Assembly (NCBI GenBank): GCA_037576215.1
Contig: JBANDB010000011.1
Location: forward strand, 1,984,001-2,048,000
Source: Armillaria gallica
Taxonomy: Eukaryota > Basidiomycota > Agaricomycetes > Agaricales > Physalacriaceae
Reading direction: 5' to 3'
DNA length: 64,000 nucleotides
This document shows positions 45,827-56,557 of the stretch, piece by piece. Within the stretch, counting starts at the first letter, position 1, and every line of letters begins with the position of its first letter. Made by a program: the position numbers and the translations under genes. The notes beneath the pieces were generated by a model. That model searched no databases. It saw nothing but the letters and a program-made list of their open reading frames with translations, and was not told the DNA's origin.

Positions 45827-47020
45827 ATGGACGCCAGGATTAGTGATCTCCCACAAGAGCTCATCGACGCTATTATAGAAAAGAATCATATCGATAAAGC
45901 AACACTACAAGCCTGCTCTCTTGTCAGTCGTTCTTGGACGTATCCCTCCCAGCGGCAGATATTCTCTCGCATCAGCTTCAATCGCTGCCAATCCCCTCAC
46001 TATCATTCTTTACACAGCCGCAGACGTCGCGATATAGAACGCTTTAACTCCTTCATAACCATACATCCTTACCTTGCGACGCTTGTGAAAAGCATCGAAG
46101 TCTCATCCCTTCTCGACGCTCACCTTCTCAGGACTACGCTGGAGAAATTCGTCAATCTTGAGAGTATATACCTTCATCTTTGTGGTTGTTCCTGGGACGA
46201 GCTCTCCCCGTCCATGCGGGAAACCCTTGTCACAGCCTTCCGATCTCTGCACCTGACGCAGCTTGAGATTCGGGATGGACTATTTCTTCACTACGCAGAC
46301 TTCCTAGCACTTCTGGCGACATGCCAGTATCTGAAGTATCTATCGCTCTCTGCGATATCCTGCGAAGACTTAGTGTGTTGCGGGAATTTGGTAGGGTCGG
46401 TCCAGCTTCCGAACGGTGAGCTGGAATTGCAGCTGCGTTCCTTAGTGCTCAGTTTGTGTAAGCCGCATTCTGCACTAGTGCAGCTATTGCAACCTTTGAT
46501 CAATATCAATGGTCTTCGGTGGTTGTCGGTGCTAACCGATGGTTCTGGAAGCCTTGCAAAGCGTACGAAGGTTACGAAGGAGATCCTACGGCTGCTAAAT
46601 GGCAGTTCTTTGGAGCATCTTGTGTTGAATGTCTGTCTTGGCGGTGAGTGCGTGGTCGTCTTCATGGATCTAGTGCTAATCATGGGCGTAGAACCATTAT
46701 CTAACCTGATTGATACATCTCATATTCGCTCAATGCATGTCAAGCTGTGGTGGATCTGCTACCAACAACACACAAAGCATGTAGAGTGGCTACGGTGGTT
46801 GACTGGCTTGTTTAGGGAGCTTTCAAAGTGGCATCGGTTGGAGGAGGTCACGCTCGAGATTTTCTACCAAAGCGCCTTTACGTCGTATGGTGATGATTGG
46901 GATGCCTTGGATGCAACGCTGGGACAGATAGGGTCGTTGAGGAGGGTGCATTTGGGATTGGATGCTTACGACAATGCGAAGGCACGGAAACATCGGTGGA
47001 AAGCGATGCGTTGCGGATGA
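45827..47020 (+). CDS. F-box/LRR-like protein, tandem family gene 3, altered C-terminus
   Basis: Exons are 45827-46643 and 46692-47020 around a 48-nt intron (gtgagt to gcgtag), 381 residues. The F-box is ISDLPQELIDAIIEKNHIDK and CSLVSRSWTYPSQRQIFSRI; the LRR-like body follows the family. After LGLDAYDNAKAR the sequence departs from genes 1 and 2. The expected exon end (ADDVRSVLPILAKQGILSIE) is scrambled, and a premature stop ends the protein at KHRWKAMRCG. Pieces of the lost end persist at about 47050-47080 (gcggatgatgtgaagagtgt). The gene has therefore lost its last about 40 residues through a local rearrangement. It may still be functional, since the F-box and most of the repeats remain. 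Confidence 0.75.
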   Translation: MDARISDLPQELIDAIIEKNHIDKATLQACSLVSRSWTYPSQRQIFSRISFNRCQSPHYHSLHSRRRRDIERFNSFITIHPYLATLVKSIEVSSLLDAHLLRTTLEKFVNLESIYLHLCGCSWDELSPSMRETLVTAFRSLHLTQLEIRDGLFLHYADFLALLATCQYLKYLSLSAISCEDLVCCGNLVGSVQLPNGELELQLRSLVLSLCKPHSALVQLLQPLININGLRWLSVLTDGSGSLAKRTKVTKEILRLLNGSSLEHLVLNVCLGGECVVVFMDLVLIMGVEPLSNLIDTSHIRSMHVKLWWICYQQHTKHVEWLRWLTGLFRELSKWHRLEEVTLEIFYQSAFTSYGDDWDALDATLGQIGSLRRVHLGLDAYDNAKARKHRWKAMRCG

Positions 47021-47295
47021 GTATGCCTGCAATATTGCGTCCATTGAGGCGGATGATGTGAAGAGTGTTCTCGAGGGTCTAGATTTACATTTAATCCAGG
47101 TTTGCCAATGGCTAAGTAGTCATCGATTGATCGTGGATACAGAAATACGCGAGCAGTTGCTCTAAAAGTAGACGACAATGTTCGGCCAACGAAAAGACAC
47201 ACATACACGCAATTGTGATATAGAACAGAACCGTGAATCTCTATAGAACGCAATCTAGTAATAACAGCAGTACCAGATCCAGCACACCACGAAAT

Positions 47296-49250
47296 CTAAG
47301 CTAAACGCCTAGAATAGGCAATTGGAATGTGGTGGTGTACAAGCCAACTCATAGGGTCCGCATTGAAGGGTGTCTCGATGTATACCATTTCATTTCTGGG
47401 ATCTTCTTTGACCTTACGCACCAAGCCCGACCAGCTCTTGCCGTGTTCTGGGTGGTCCTTGAAATCCAGCGACGAACGCATCGTGATAGTCATAGGCGCA
47501 GAGTAGTCCACCGCAAGGACAAGGGAGTAAGCTGCAGCTTCGGGGTGTGCACGAAGGAATCTCTTCTTGTCTTCTCTGAGCTGCGTGGTCTTGTTGTGAA
47601 TATCGTGGGAAGACATCTCCCCTATAAAATGCATGTCTCGCTCAGCGAAGTGCAGAAAGAATCCCTCTGAGAGATAATGGTTAGATACGTATAGGATTCT
47701 AGAGGAGAGCTGCCTACTTTTCGTTCGATCTTGTATAATTTTACAAAGAGGTTTGTGGCTCGGCCACATTACCTTTTGGCAGTCCCTCGTACAGTAGAAA
47801 TAGTTCTGGCAACCTGAACACATCTGAAGCGGTTTCTTCCTGTTGGTAAGACGCTGAGGGCACTGGCAATCAGAATGAGTAAACTATCCGCTGATGAGGT
47901 ACCCAAAAATCATACCACGGGATTAGAGCAGGAGTCATTGTCGCATCCAGCTGAGATAAAGTCTGACCGATACTGGGATTGTCGAGCGATTTGATCTGTC
48001 AACAAGGTCCAGCTTTTACGGAAAGAATCATCCGCCAGCGAAATGTTTGCTTCCAAGCCCGCTCGTGTTATCCTTCCCAGTGCCCCCCAGCTTCCGAAAT
48101 GACGCAACGATGCACTAGAAAAGTGTAAGTAGTTTCGCAGAGTTGACTGAGAAGAGCGAGGAGTAATGGAGCGCGGCTGGGATTTGCCAGAGGACCGGAC
48201 TCGGATGCAAAGGGGATCGATTTAAGGGCGAGGTCCAATATATGGTGTTGCAGGCCCTGCAGAAGCCATTTGTTGCCTCTGGTGAAGCATAGCTGGACAA
48301 GGTAGACCATAGAGATGTAGAATATTGTCTCTAGATCTCGATATATATCGGGGGAAGGTAACACGCGTAGTTTTGCCATGATGCGAGATAAGAGATGGCA
48401 GATCCATTGGATCGAGCGTTGAGCGAGATACCGCTGACCGATGTTTTCTGATTTTGCTGTTACAAACCAGAGGAAATGGATGGTATGGGCGAAGCTGCGC
48501 AATGATGATGGTATGAAGGCCAGCTCCTGTATTTGATGCACGACTCCTTGGAGCGAGGCGATGATTCTTTGTGAGGGATTTCGTGTTAGAATGTCAGCCA
48601 TGGCTGGATGAGTGCTATCCCTGGTTGGTTTCCACAAGCGCACCAAGAGTGTCGTCGCGACTGGTTGCAAGGACGAGTTTTGGGTCACCGCCATGAGGCA
48701 TACGGTGGAATGGGTGAAGAAACGTATAAAGTCTTCAGTCTCGAGGATACAAGTCAGGATCGAGGAAACACTCGAGACCGTTAACAATAAAGACAATATA
48801 GCATCGGTCATATCAAAGAAGTTTTGGTTTTGGAGGAGCGTTTCAAGGGAAAGAATAGAAACGTCCACGACGTGAGAATCAAGGAAGGAGGTGATCCAGC
48901 GACACATGTGTGGCCATAATCGGGAAACAAGCGCGACGTTACACACATTTTTAAGTGCATCGTCAGATAGTGCGGTTTGTAGACAGAGGAAACATGAATG
49001 GACCGTCTGCAGATTAGAATCATCGCATCTTGTGAAAGACGGATTCAGAATAAGCCTGGGGACCGGTGTAGTAAGAAGGTGCTGGCGGATGGCGTTTACT
49101 ATGATGGGGAACGTGTTTGCGTCTTTAGTAGCGTCTTCGCACAGCGCAGCGAGTGCTGAAAGGGATCCGTCGGTTGCTTCTTTCTGTCTCGTACTCTTAG
49201 TTGAGTCCAGAAGAGAAAGAATAATTGCAGACCTTGAGTTGAATCGTCAT
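47296..49250 (-). CDS. MYND-type zinc-finger protein, paralogue B
   Basis: Paralogue of the gene at 34989-36902, in opposite orientation. Exons are 49233-49250 (MTIQLK), 47916-49183, 47718-47862 and 47296-47666, with introns of 49, 53 and 51 nt; about 600 residues. The helical region includes VCNVALVSRLWPHMCRWITS and SIQWICHLLSRIMA. The MYND finger is GCDNDSCSNPV, CSGCQNYFYCTRDCQKVMWP, SHKPLC. The C-terminal part (LVLAVDYSAPMTITMRSSLD) aligns with the paralogue, and exon 3 is 145 nt in both. The frame is short by one base in a run of six C (plus strand) at 48083-48088. Adding one gives SEAGGALGRITRAGLEANIS, which aligns residue for residue with paralogue A. Confidence 0.82.
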
Positions 49251-49602
49251 TCTGTTAACGAGACGCCTTTCCTTCAATCATCCAGCGGGGAGAGGAGAAG
49301 AATTTTTAGATAGCCGGGTTGACCCCACATCAATGTCGCTTCTTTCAAACTTCTTTCAGAGATGCTAAGCTGTCGGCAGACAGATAACCGGCAATAATTG
49401 ATAACCGGCGAGTCGCTATGCCTCATCCGACAAAAAATATGAGAATGCCGAAATTGTCACATACGCAACGCACCACTGTTTTGAAGGTCACACCCAGTCC
49501 CAAGGTCAGTCAACAGATGTAATATGACCAGTCTCCAGAGCCGTGCGTAGGGTGCCAGTTTTAAGACGTATAAAGATTTATGCTGCAGTACAAACACCCT
49601 CC
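49251..49602. other. Intergenic region
   Basis: Promoter of MYND paralogue B and 3' flank of the F-box remnant. No gene seen. Confidence 0.4.
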
Positions 49603-50757
49603 TTAGCCGACAGACTCTGTCGGTGAATCCATAAATTGAACTACGACGTCAACCATCCCCTTCTCCCGCAGTATGGGACAATTATCCAATATCAACTGCC
49701 TCCGTTGGTCAACGGTTTCCATTATGAACGGGGAAAACACTTTGATAACGATGCGGAAGGATTTGAACGCAGAAAATTGATCTTGAGTGAGGCAGCGATC
49801 AAATTCCTGCCACAAGGATCCCCCGGCTCGCCGGAGATAGTTTACCGAGCGGCTCATCCCCACAGTGATTGTGAGGTTCTCGAGACGAGGTGCTTCATCC
49901 TTTTTAACCATATCCTGTAACATACGCAGCCACCATTTCAACACAATGTCGGTTTCTGTAAGTCCCGTGTGTTTTTCTTTGCCATGAATGTCGACACTGA
50001 GCGTCCTCAGATGTGAGAGCACTAAGGCCTCACACTTGGCTTTCCAACGCATATGCTCGCTTCGTGGATCTGGGGACATTTAGGCAAGGAATAACAAGTG
50101 GACATAAATGTGACGTACGGCCTACGACATGCAAATGCCCCACAGAAAACTCTTCTAGGCTGTTTTTTGTTCTCCGAAGGAACTGATCAACCTTGGCAAG
50201 GTCTTCGTGTTTGACATTGACGATAGTGACTTTTTGCAGTTTGTAATAGGACCAAAACTTGTCCCGTCCAAAGCTGCCTGCCACAGGTCGTCACTATCAA
50301 CCGTGACCTCTCGAAGTGATGGTCCAATCCGTTGAACTGGTTCACGTTTCCGAGTCTTCGTCTTGAAATGCAAATTGACGCAGGATAGTTCCTCCAACAT
50401 TGGAAAATGGCGTAGAAAGCTATAAAGATGGGTTCGGTTACGAAATGTCGACGTGGTAAATGAAGCAGTTTTGATCGGACACTGGAATAACACGTCTGTT
50501 ATTCGTCGGTCATCAAAATGAGCCATTGTGTATTTTTCGAACTGGATGTGTTCCAGATGGCGAAAACGAGGAAGATTCTCTATGACGGGCATGCCAAAAT
50601 TGAACGGGCCGATGTATAGAGCAAGAGCATTGTCGGGGGCTGCAGGGATAGGACGCCACCAGACGGGGAAATCGCGTGAACGCGCGATATTGCAGGTACT
50701 GAAATGTCGTCCGGGTAATAATGGGAGGCGCCGTGAGACAGGTAAAGAGCCTGACAT
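49603..50757 (-). pseudogene. F-box-type LRR protein, N-terminus not found
   Basis: The minus strand carries the C-terminal body of a second F-box/LRR subfamily: NALALYIGPFNFGMPVIENL, PRFRHLEHIQFEKYTMAHFD, MLEELSCVNLHFKTKTRK, then YYKLQKVTIVNVKHEDLAKV and, after an intron near 50066-50115 (gtacgt to ccccag), HLRTLSVDIHGKEKHTG and a C-terminal helix ILDNCPILREKGMVDVVVQF. The frame is one base short at 50264-50270. I did not find an F-box in the 300 bp upstream (50758-51006 is open but unrelated), so it is scored as a probable pseudogene. A distant first exon or several small errors could also explain it. Confidence 0.55.
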
Positions 50758-51130
50758 CTATGGCTCGACTTTAAGTATTGCGAAACGATATCCAGACGTG
50801 ACGGTAAAGGAGAAAAGTTTGTTGATCAATGATGCGGTGAGAATCGGATGATCGGACCGAAGATGCCGTGACCACTCTAGACTTTTCGTGGTTCGTCGAA
50901 ACTTGCCTTGCACTTGACGTTGCAGTCGAATCTCATTTTTCTTCCATGCAATGACTAGGGTGATCAGACAGACGGTCACAAGTCTAGCATAGGCACCCCC
51001 GGACAACGTTGTATGCCATGAACTCCATAAGTAGCAGAAAAGAGCAATGTATTGTTCTGCTTCACATTAGAGGTTGATAAGTTATGCTGGACGTGTTTTT
51101 TTAAGCGCGAAATACTACTATACGAGCAGA

Positions 51131-52209
51131 CTAATTGAACGAAGAAGCAGCAGTACGGCTCGGGTCAACTCCAATGGTAATATACCCAATGATACCCTTC
51201 GAGTATTCCTCCCCATCGATAGGAATCACTGCCAACTCGGGGAACCATCCGTTGACTGACGCTTCCGAATAGATGGAATCAACGTCATTGGTGGTCCTCT
51301 CGATCTCCGTGTGCCCAAAGTACGGCTGATACGACATCAGATACTTTGAGAGATCCTCAGCCAGGAAGATCTGGCCCGTTTCTGCAGTAGTACCAGTCTT
51401 GACTGTTCCATTGGCCTGCAGTACCCAATTTTGGTGGACCTAAAAACACATCGTTAGCCAGGATGCCGCACCAAAAAATGGATAAGTACTTGGACGTGAA
51501 TATGTATTGCGCGCTCTACGTAGTATCCCGGCACAATGGTCTTCATCTGCATCATCCCATTTGCATCGGTGGGCCACATGCCACGGAGGAATGTTGTGTC
51601 GTCGGTGTGAAGATCGAGGGACCCTCCACTGAGGTCAAGGCCCAGTTCTTCGAGAAGTTGTTCAAAGGGTGTATTCGGATCACGTCCAGTGAAGGAGGAG
51701 TATGATCCCGTCGCATTACAGTGCCAGAGGTCAACGAGCACATTACGCATAGGTTCACACGTATTGACGTCAATGACACCAATATCCTACAGCAAAGGAA
51801 AGATGAGAAGTCTGGGAATGTCAAAGAAACAGGCGCATACTAGGATCAGCGGAATTCCCGGTTGGTCCTCGGTCATATCCTGACGAAGAGTCTGGGATTT
51901 GGACCAGATATACGGACCAGTGGTCGTCTCGGGAGTGAGAATGCATGTTTCGTTTTGAATCCTAGGGTAGAACGGTGACTCGGTGGTGATAGTAACCGAG
52001 GAGAACCGGTTGCTACGCTTGGTCAAAGCCTCTGCACGCTTTTCGATGCGTTTATGTTGCATTTCGCCAACATGGCGGGCGCACTTGGACGACGCAAGGT
52101 CGCGACGAGCCAATTCGGCCTCCGAGCGCTTGATAGACGTGTGGGGACCGGGATGAGCGGTGGCGAGCAGAGCAGAGGCGAGGAGAATAACGGCGGGGGC
52201 GATTTTCAT
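51131..52209 (-). CDS. Secreted intradiol ring-cleavage dioxygenase-like protein
   Basis: Extracellular homologue of catechol 1,2-dioxygenase-type enzymes, which use Fe(III) to open aromatic diols. Exons are 51841-52209, 51490-51786 and 51131-51439, with introns of 54 and 50 nt. They splice to exactly 975 nt (324 residues). A signal peptide (MKIAPAVILLASALLATAHP) precedes a basic, dibasic-rich stretch (IKRSEAELARR, RIEKRAEALTKR) that may be cleaved. The catalytic fold follows: TPETTTGPYIW with the first Tyr ligand, VLVDLWHCNATGSYS, and GYYVERAIHIHVQV with the Tyr-x-His-x-His type ligands. The four iron ligands are therefore apparently present. Wood- and litter-decay fungi carry many such proteins, and a role in aromatic breakdown is an inference. 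A TATA-like ttttatagacc lies about 60 bp upstream. Confidence 0.88.
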
Positions 52210-54442
52210 GTTCGCAGTTGGAGGAAGGAATGCGATGGAGAACCTCTCAAACGGCTTTGGCGCATTTTATAGACCGGCGGTCAGAATTTTCATGGAAACA
52301 TTGAAAAACACGCCGTCCGTAGCTTCGGTCGTGAAACTCTCCACGGAGGATAAAGGTACACGCGAGAATTCTCCATCAGACACGATTGAAAGGACGCCGT
52401 GTGGAGACAAAGTATGCTTGACGCGTTTACAGCCAATAGAATGGCAGATATATACAAATTTGAAGTTGCCCATGAACATGAATGCGTGTTAGCGTCAGTG
52501 TTATCTTCGTCATCGCTGCAAAATATTCGGTAGAATGTGCGAGTGGGCGGGGCGCAGCGCAAACGGCTGTCCATCTTTCTCCGTACAATGGCGATGATAT
52601 AGATCCCGATTTTTGCCAAGTCCTTGAGTGCGAGTCGATATATGACCTATGCCGTCCGTTTGTTCCCAGTGATTGTCGAAAGCAGCGCATGAAGAGTGCA
52701 TCACAACTGAGAGCATGAAAGATGGAAGATAGCGCCAAGGAATGCATCCGATTAGAGTAGGAATCTACGCCAAGAGCTGAGGATCAGGATAACGGGTATA
52801 GAAGGCGCCTACAGACCGGCCTATTCACCCCACAGTAAGTTTACCCCGATACATCCCTGCATTCCTGTCCTCGACAGCCCGAGAGCACGGACGCTTATGT
52901 CGTTGAAGGGCGCCATATTTCAATTTGTGAGATTAGCTGGCCCGCAGCAGACATAGAGTATTCGATAAATGGATATCTATCGGTCTTGGCTTGTGTCATC
53001 GTTGACCGTCAGTCCGGTATAGGTGTTGGAAGCCAAACCTAAGCCAACACACCGGGGTGCCTTGATCCGGGACTTCAGGCGTGCTGTAGCTCAGATGTCA
53101 TTCTTTTGGTATTCCATCGTAAACCTATACAGACCGGTATGAGCAAGGCCAAAAAAAGAAAAGAGTGGAAATACAATTGTGTCTGTTTACGCGATAACAA
53201 GAATCTTTGACATCTCGACATAGTCAAGAAGTACCATAGTTAAAACGGTCAAATTCTCCAGATTTCCCAATACCTTCGCTTTTCAGGCACAGGAGGTCTG
53301 CATATTTCTTGTCGTCTTGAAAATCCAGCAACGGTATCACTCGGGTGTCCATGGGCACAGGTGCGAAGTCAACATTGAATAATGACAAGGGGCTGATAGG
53401 TAGAGCATGGCTATCTCGACTGCTTGCCTGTCAAGAGATTAAGAGTTTGCCTAGGGGAGACTAGAGCTGCAGTAAGTTTTGATTACCCATTACCGATGCC
53501 TGTTGATTTTCGTATGTGCAAACAGATCGGAATTTTCATGAGCCGCAAAAACGAAGGAACTCGCCAGCTCCATTGCGCGACGATCCTGATGGTGCGACTG
53601 CGGACTGGGTAGCCGAAAGGACCGGCGAAAGGTCGTGACGAAAGCCACGTGCTCGACGCGTGCAATCCTTCCGAATCCGAATTCGAATGGGGCGGAACGT
53701 TCAACAACCTCCACCATCCTCCACCAACACGCCTCAAAAGTTATACGGATATCTAGATAGCTGGACTTATGACAGATCCTTATATGCAAGGAATTCACAG
53801 ACACGTAATTGTTCTCTTCGGTGCGGAGGATGGGTATTGCCACAGTTTTTGCTATCTACGAGGAGTTGGCAGGACTCAGAATGGCAAATCCGCTCCTCTT
53901 CCCATCTCTTTGGTTAGGCCATGCGGCAAAAAACTTGATCGAGCTGCCTCCCATGGTTAGACAATTCGAAAAGAGTGGAAACGGGGTACGTTCTCTTCCC
54001 TCTCTCTTAGCTTGCTTTGCTGATGATTATTCAACGTAACGCTCGCAGGCTTCAGACGGCTATGCATCTCTTTCGACTCTGGTTATATGCACACTCCTGC
54101 GAAAAATCAATTATTTGGCAAGATATGTCTACTTGAGTGTTCTGACTGGCGGACAAAGTGAGCAGTGCGCGCCGTACTTCATGTCGCACGTATACCTGAT
54201 ACTCTGACTGGCAGACTGCAGAAACATAGATTAGCTTATTCACGATGATGGGTCCTTCCAACTCCTGCTTCAAAGCAACATCCAGAGGGAAAATCGAGTC
54301 TATTTGTGCACATTTACAGTCCCCGGGCTTCAATATAAACAACTATCATCACATCAGCCAAATCCTAAGGCCGTTTCTTCTGAAATCATTCAACTGCTCT
54401 ATCGTTTCTTTCCTCAATTCCCGTCCTGCACGTATCCCGAGC
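52210..54442. other. Intergenic region
   Basis: About 2.2 kb without a supported gene. Open frames on both strands around 53480-54040 overlap each other and show no domain. The part next to 52210 is promoter of the dioxygenase-like gene. Confidence 0.45.
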
Positions 54443-55963
54443 TCAGCACTCGCCAACAACATTGATTTTCCACCCTGCATCTGCGTACACCTTCGAATCT
54501 ATCATCCGCGTCAGGGCCTTTTCTGAGACTTTGACATCGAAGAGGAATTTTATGTCTATCAGCCGCGGGAGGATAAGCTTCGTGTCGCGAGAATCTGACT
54601 TAATGGTCAACCAACGTAACAACCGATCTGTGATGGTGGAGAACGGCGCGTCTTCCGCCTCGTGGATAACTAACGACTGAATTCCCGGTGCTAACTCCAA
54701 CAACAGCAGGAGGTGAATGTCTACCATGAAGACGTTTCGGACTACGAGTGTTTTCAGAGTGGATGAGGACCGTCTGACGAGCCCGACGAGGGAATCGGTT
54801 GCACCCGCTATCTCACATTGTCCGTCCTCGGGATTGTATATCTCCAGTCTTGCAAGACACGGCACCTTCAGCAGGTTAATGAGACGCGTCCCAGTCATAT
54901 TCGCTCCGAGTGCGAGAGAAAGAGACGTTAGCCTCTCGCAATACACCGGAGAGGTCACCCCTGATCTCGACTGCATCCAGTATGTCTGATTCGTGATTTC
55001 CAACGTAAGATGCTCCAGCTCGGTTAGATGGTTTAAGAACTCCGAAATGAACCACATGCGACCGATAAAGTCTTTCAGAACGAGGTGCCGTAGACTGATT
55101 CTAGTATCCATTTCGCACTCTAGAAAATTCATCAGGAAGGGTGTGGATACGCGTCCCAAGGTAATTGTATGGAGACACGGTACCCAGCAAAATACTTCTA
55201 GCTCCTGGTACCACTCTCCAGTGGCAGCTTGTTCTCCGGTGGAATAAAGCTCGATGCTTTCTAGCAACGGGTAACGAGTGCCCTCTGTCCGGGAGTATAA
55301 CAGCGCCGTGCGCTGGGAAGATCCTTGGCGGAGTAGTTGCAGCCTCAGGTGCTTCACGCGCTCCCGCACCCTGCTTTGAAACAGATCACCGAAAACTACA
55401 TCTGTGTCGCCGGTGTAATCTATGGTGAGGGGTAGATTCTTCGAGCGACGGACGTACAGAGCGGAGGTCTTGTTGATGCGTGTGCGGTCTCGGGGGCTCA
55501 ACTCATTGGCCGGGACGTCGATGAATATCCGGATAGATGACCATAAGGAAGGCCGAGTTAAGACGATGGATCTCCATCTGTGGCAAATAAGACCTAGGCG
55601 GAGGATAGTCATGGAGATGTTGGTGTAGAGCACATCGTCGTCCTCGCAACACTCTGCAAAAATGAGAGTCAAGACCTCGGTCGGGACCCGACGGATGGGG
55701 GATAACAAGGTCTCGTGGTGGGAGATAAAGTCCTGTAGCCTGACGCGCTCATTCTCGAGCTGTGGGAGAGTGGCACGAAGGCGGGCGATGTGGGAATTGT
55801 ACTGCAGTAGCTCCGCGCGCTCTTCAGCTATCGTCTGGCAGACGCTCCCCGCTTGGACATGGCCAACAACGTTTCTTCGGGCGTGGTCCCTAAGCCAGTC
55901 GGGTACCACTCGGGTGTGAGGAGTGTAATATTCGTGATGGCATTGTGGGCAGCGGAGAGCCAT
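54443..55963 (-). CDS. F-box protein with N-terminal coiled coil (single exon)
   Basis: Uninterrupted frame of 506 residues. The N-terminus has a CPQCHHEYYTPHTR patch that may bind zinc. A coiled coil follows at about residues 45-85 (AEERAELLQYNSHIARLRAT, LPQLENERVRLQDFISHHET). The F-box is LLSPIRRVPTEVLTLIFAEC with LGLICHRWRSIVLTRPSLWS, at about residues 86-145. The rest is Leu-rich (LRHLVLKDFIGRMWFISEFL). This layout (helical lead, LSPIRRLP-type F-box, LRR-like body) is the most abundant F-box form in agaricomycetes. It is expected to bind Skp1 and an unknown substrate. No introns or frame breaks. Confidence 0.87.
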   Translation of the reverse strand: MALRCPQCHHEYYTPHTRVVPDWLRDHARRNVVGHVQAGSVCQTIAEERAELLQYNSHIARLRATLPQLENERVRLQDFISHHETLLSPIRRVPTEVLTLIFAECCEDDDVLYTNISMTILRLGLICHRWRSIVLTRPSLWSSIRIFIDVPANELSPRDRTRINKTSALYVRRSKNLPLTIDYTGDTDVVFGDLFQSRVRERVKHLRLQLLRQGSSQRTALLYSRTEGTRYPLLESIELYSTGEQAATGEWYQELEVFCWVPCLHTITLGRVSTPFLMNFLECEMDTRISLRHLVLKDFIGRMWFISEFLNHLTELEHLTLEITNQTYWMQSRSGVTSPVYCERLTSLSLALGANMTGTRLINLLKVPCLARLEIYNPEDGQCEIAGATDSLVGLVRRSSSTLKTLVVRNVFMVDIHLLLLLELAPGIQSLVIHEAEDAPFSTITDRLLRWLTIKSDSRDTKLILPRLIDIKFLFDVKVSEKALTRMIDSKVYADAGWKINVVGEC

Positions 55964-56557
55964 GGTAGTTCTATTTCCAAGTTAGTCCACGAGCATCCTC
56001 CTTCGTTGGTTTGATCGCTCACCAGGGTATAGTACTGGTCGGGAATGATGCTGGAGCAGTGAGGTGTATGGTGGTCGTGGAGTTCACAAAGCTTGACCGA
56101 TCATCAAGATTTAAGCATAGACCAGCTGGAATCAAAGGGTAGCGATCGGTGTAGTGGCAGGCACTTACAATCCGACTATTGTTTGCGAACAAAAGGAGTT
56201 GTCGGGTTGCTTGTGACTGAAACGAAGCTCCGGCTCTCGAGTCTATCGGTCCGAACCTTGTCTCTGAATTGGCGCTGTAACTTTTTTTGTGTGCACGACG
56301 TTACATCACAGGCTTCCTGATCACCCTGAATCGCTGCACGTTCGAACCATCCTTCAACTTGCGCCCGTGCTCTCGAAGATTATATACCAATGATCTACGG
56401 TATATCCTCGAAATATGTCACTATCCAGTAACCTGAGAAACACGCGTCTCTTTCCGCAATTGATCTAAATAGCAAAGTCTACAGACACAGCTAAAAAGCT
56501 AACAAGATGCTACACCAGTGCGTCGCTCAAATCAAATCTCATGCTCTCCAAAGTTCC
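55964..56557. other. Intergenic region
   Basis: Promoter of the F-box gene to the left and 3' flank of the coiled-coil gene to the right. No gene seen. Confidence 0.4.

Noticed and set aside
34989..49250. MYND paralogues as pseudogenes
   Set aside because: Each has a single one-base gap at a different place and conserved exon sizes and phases; sequence error is more likely than parallel loss.
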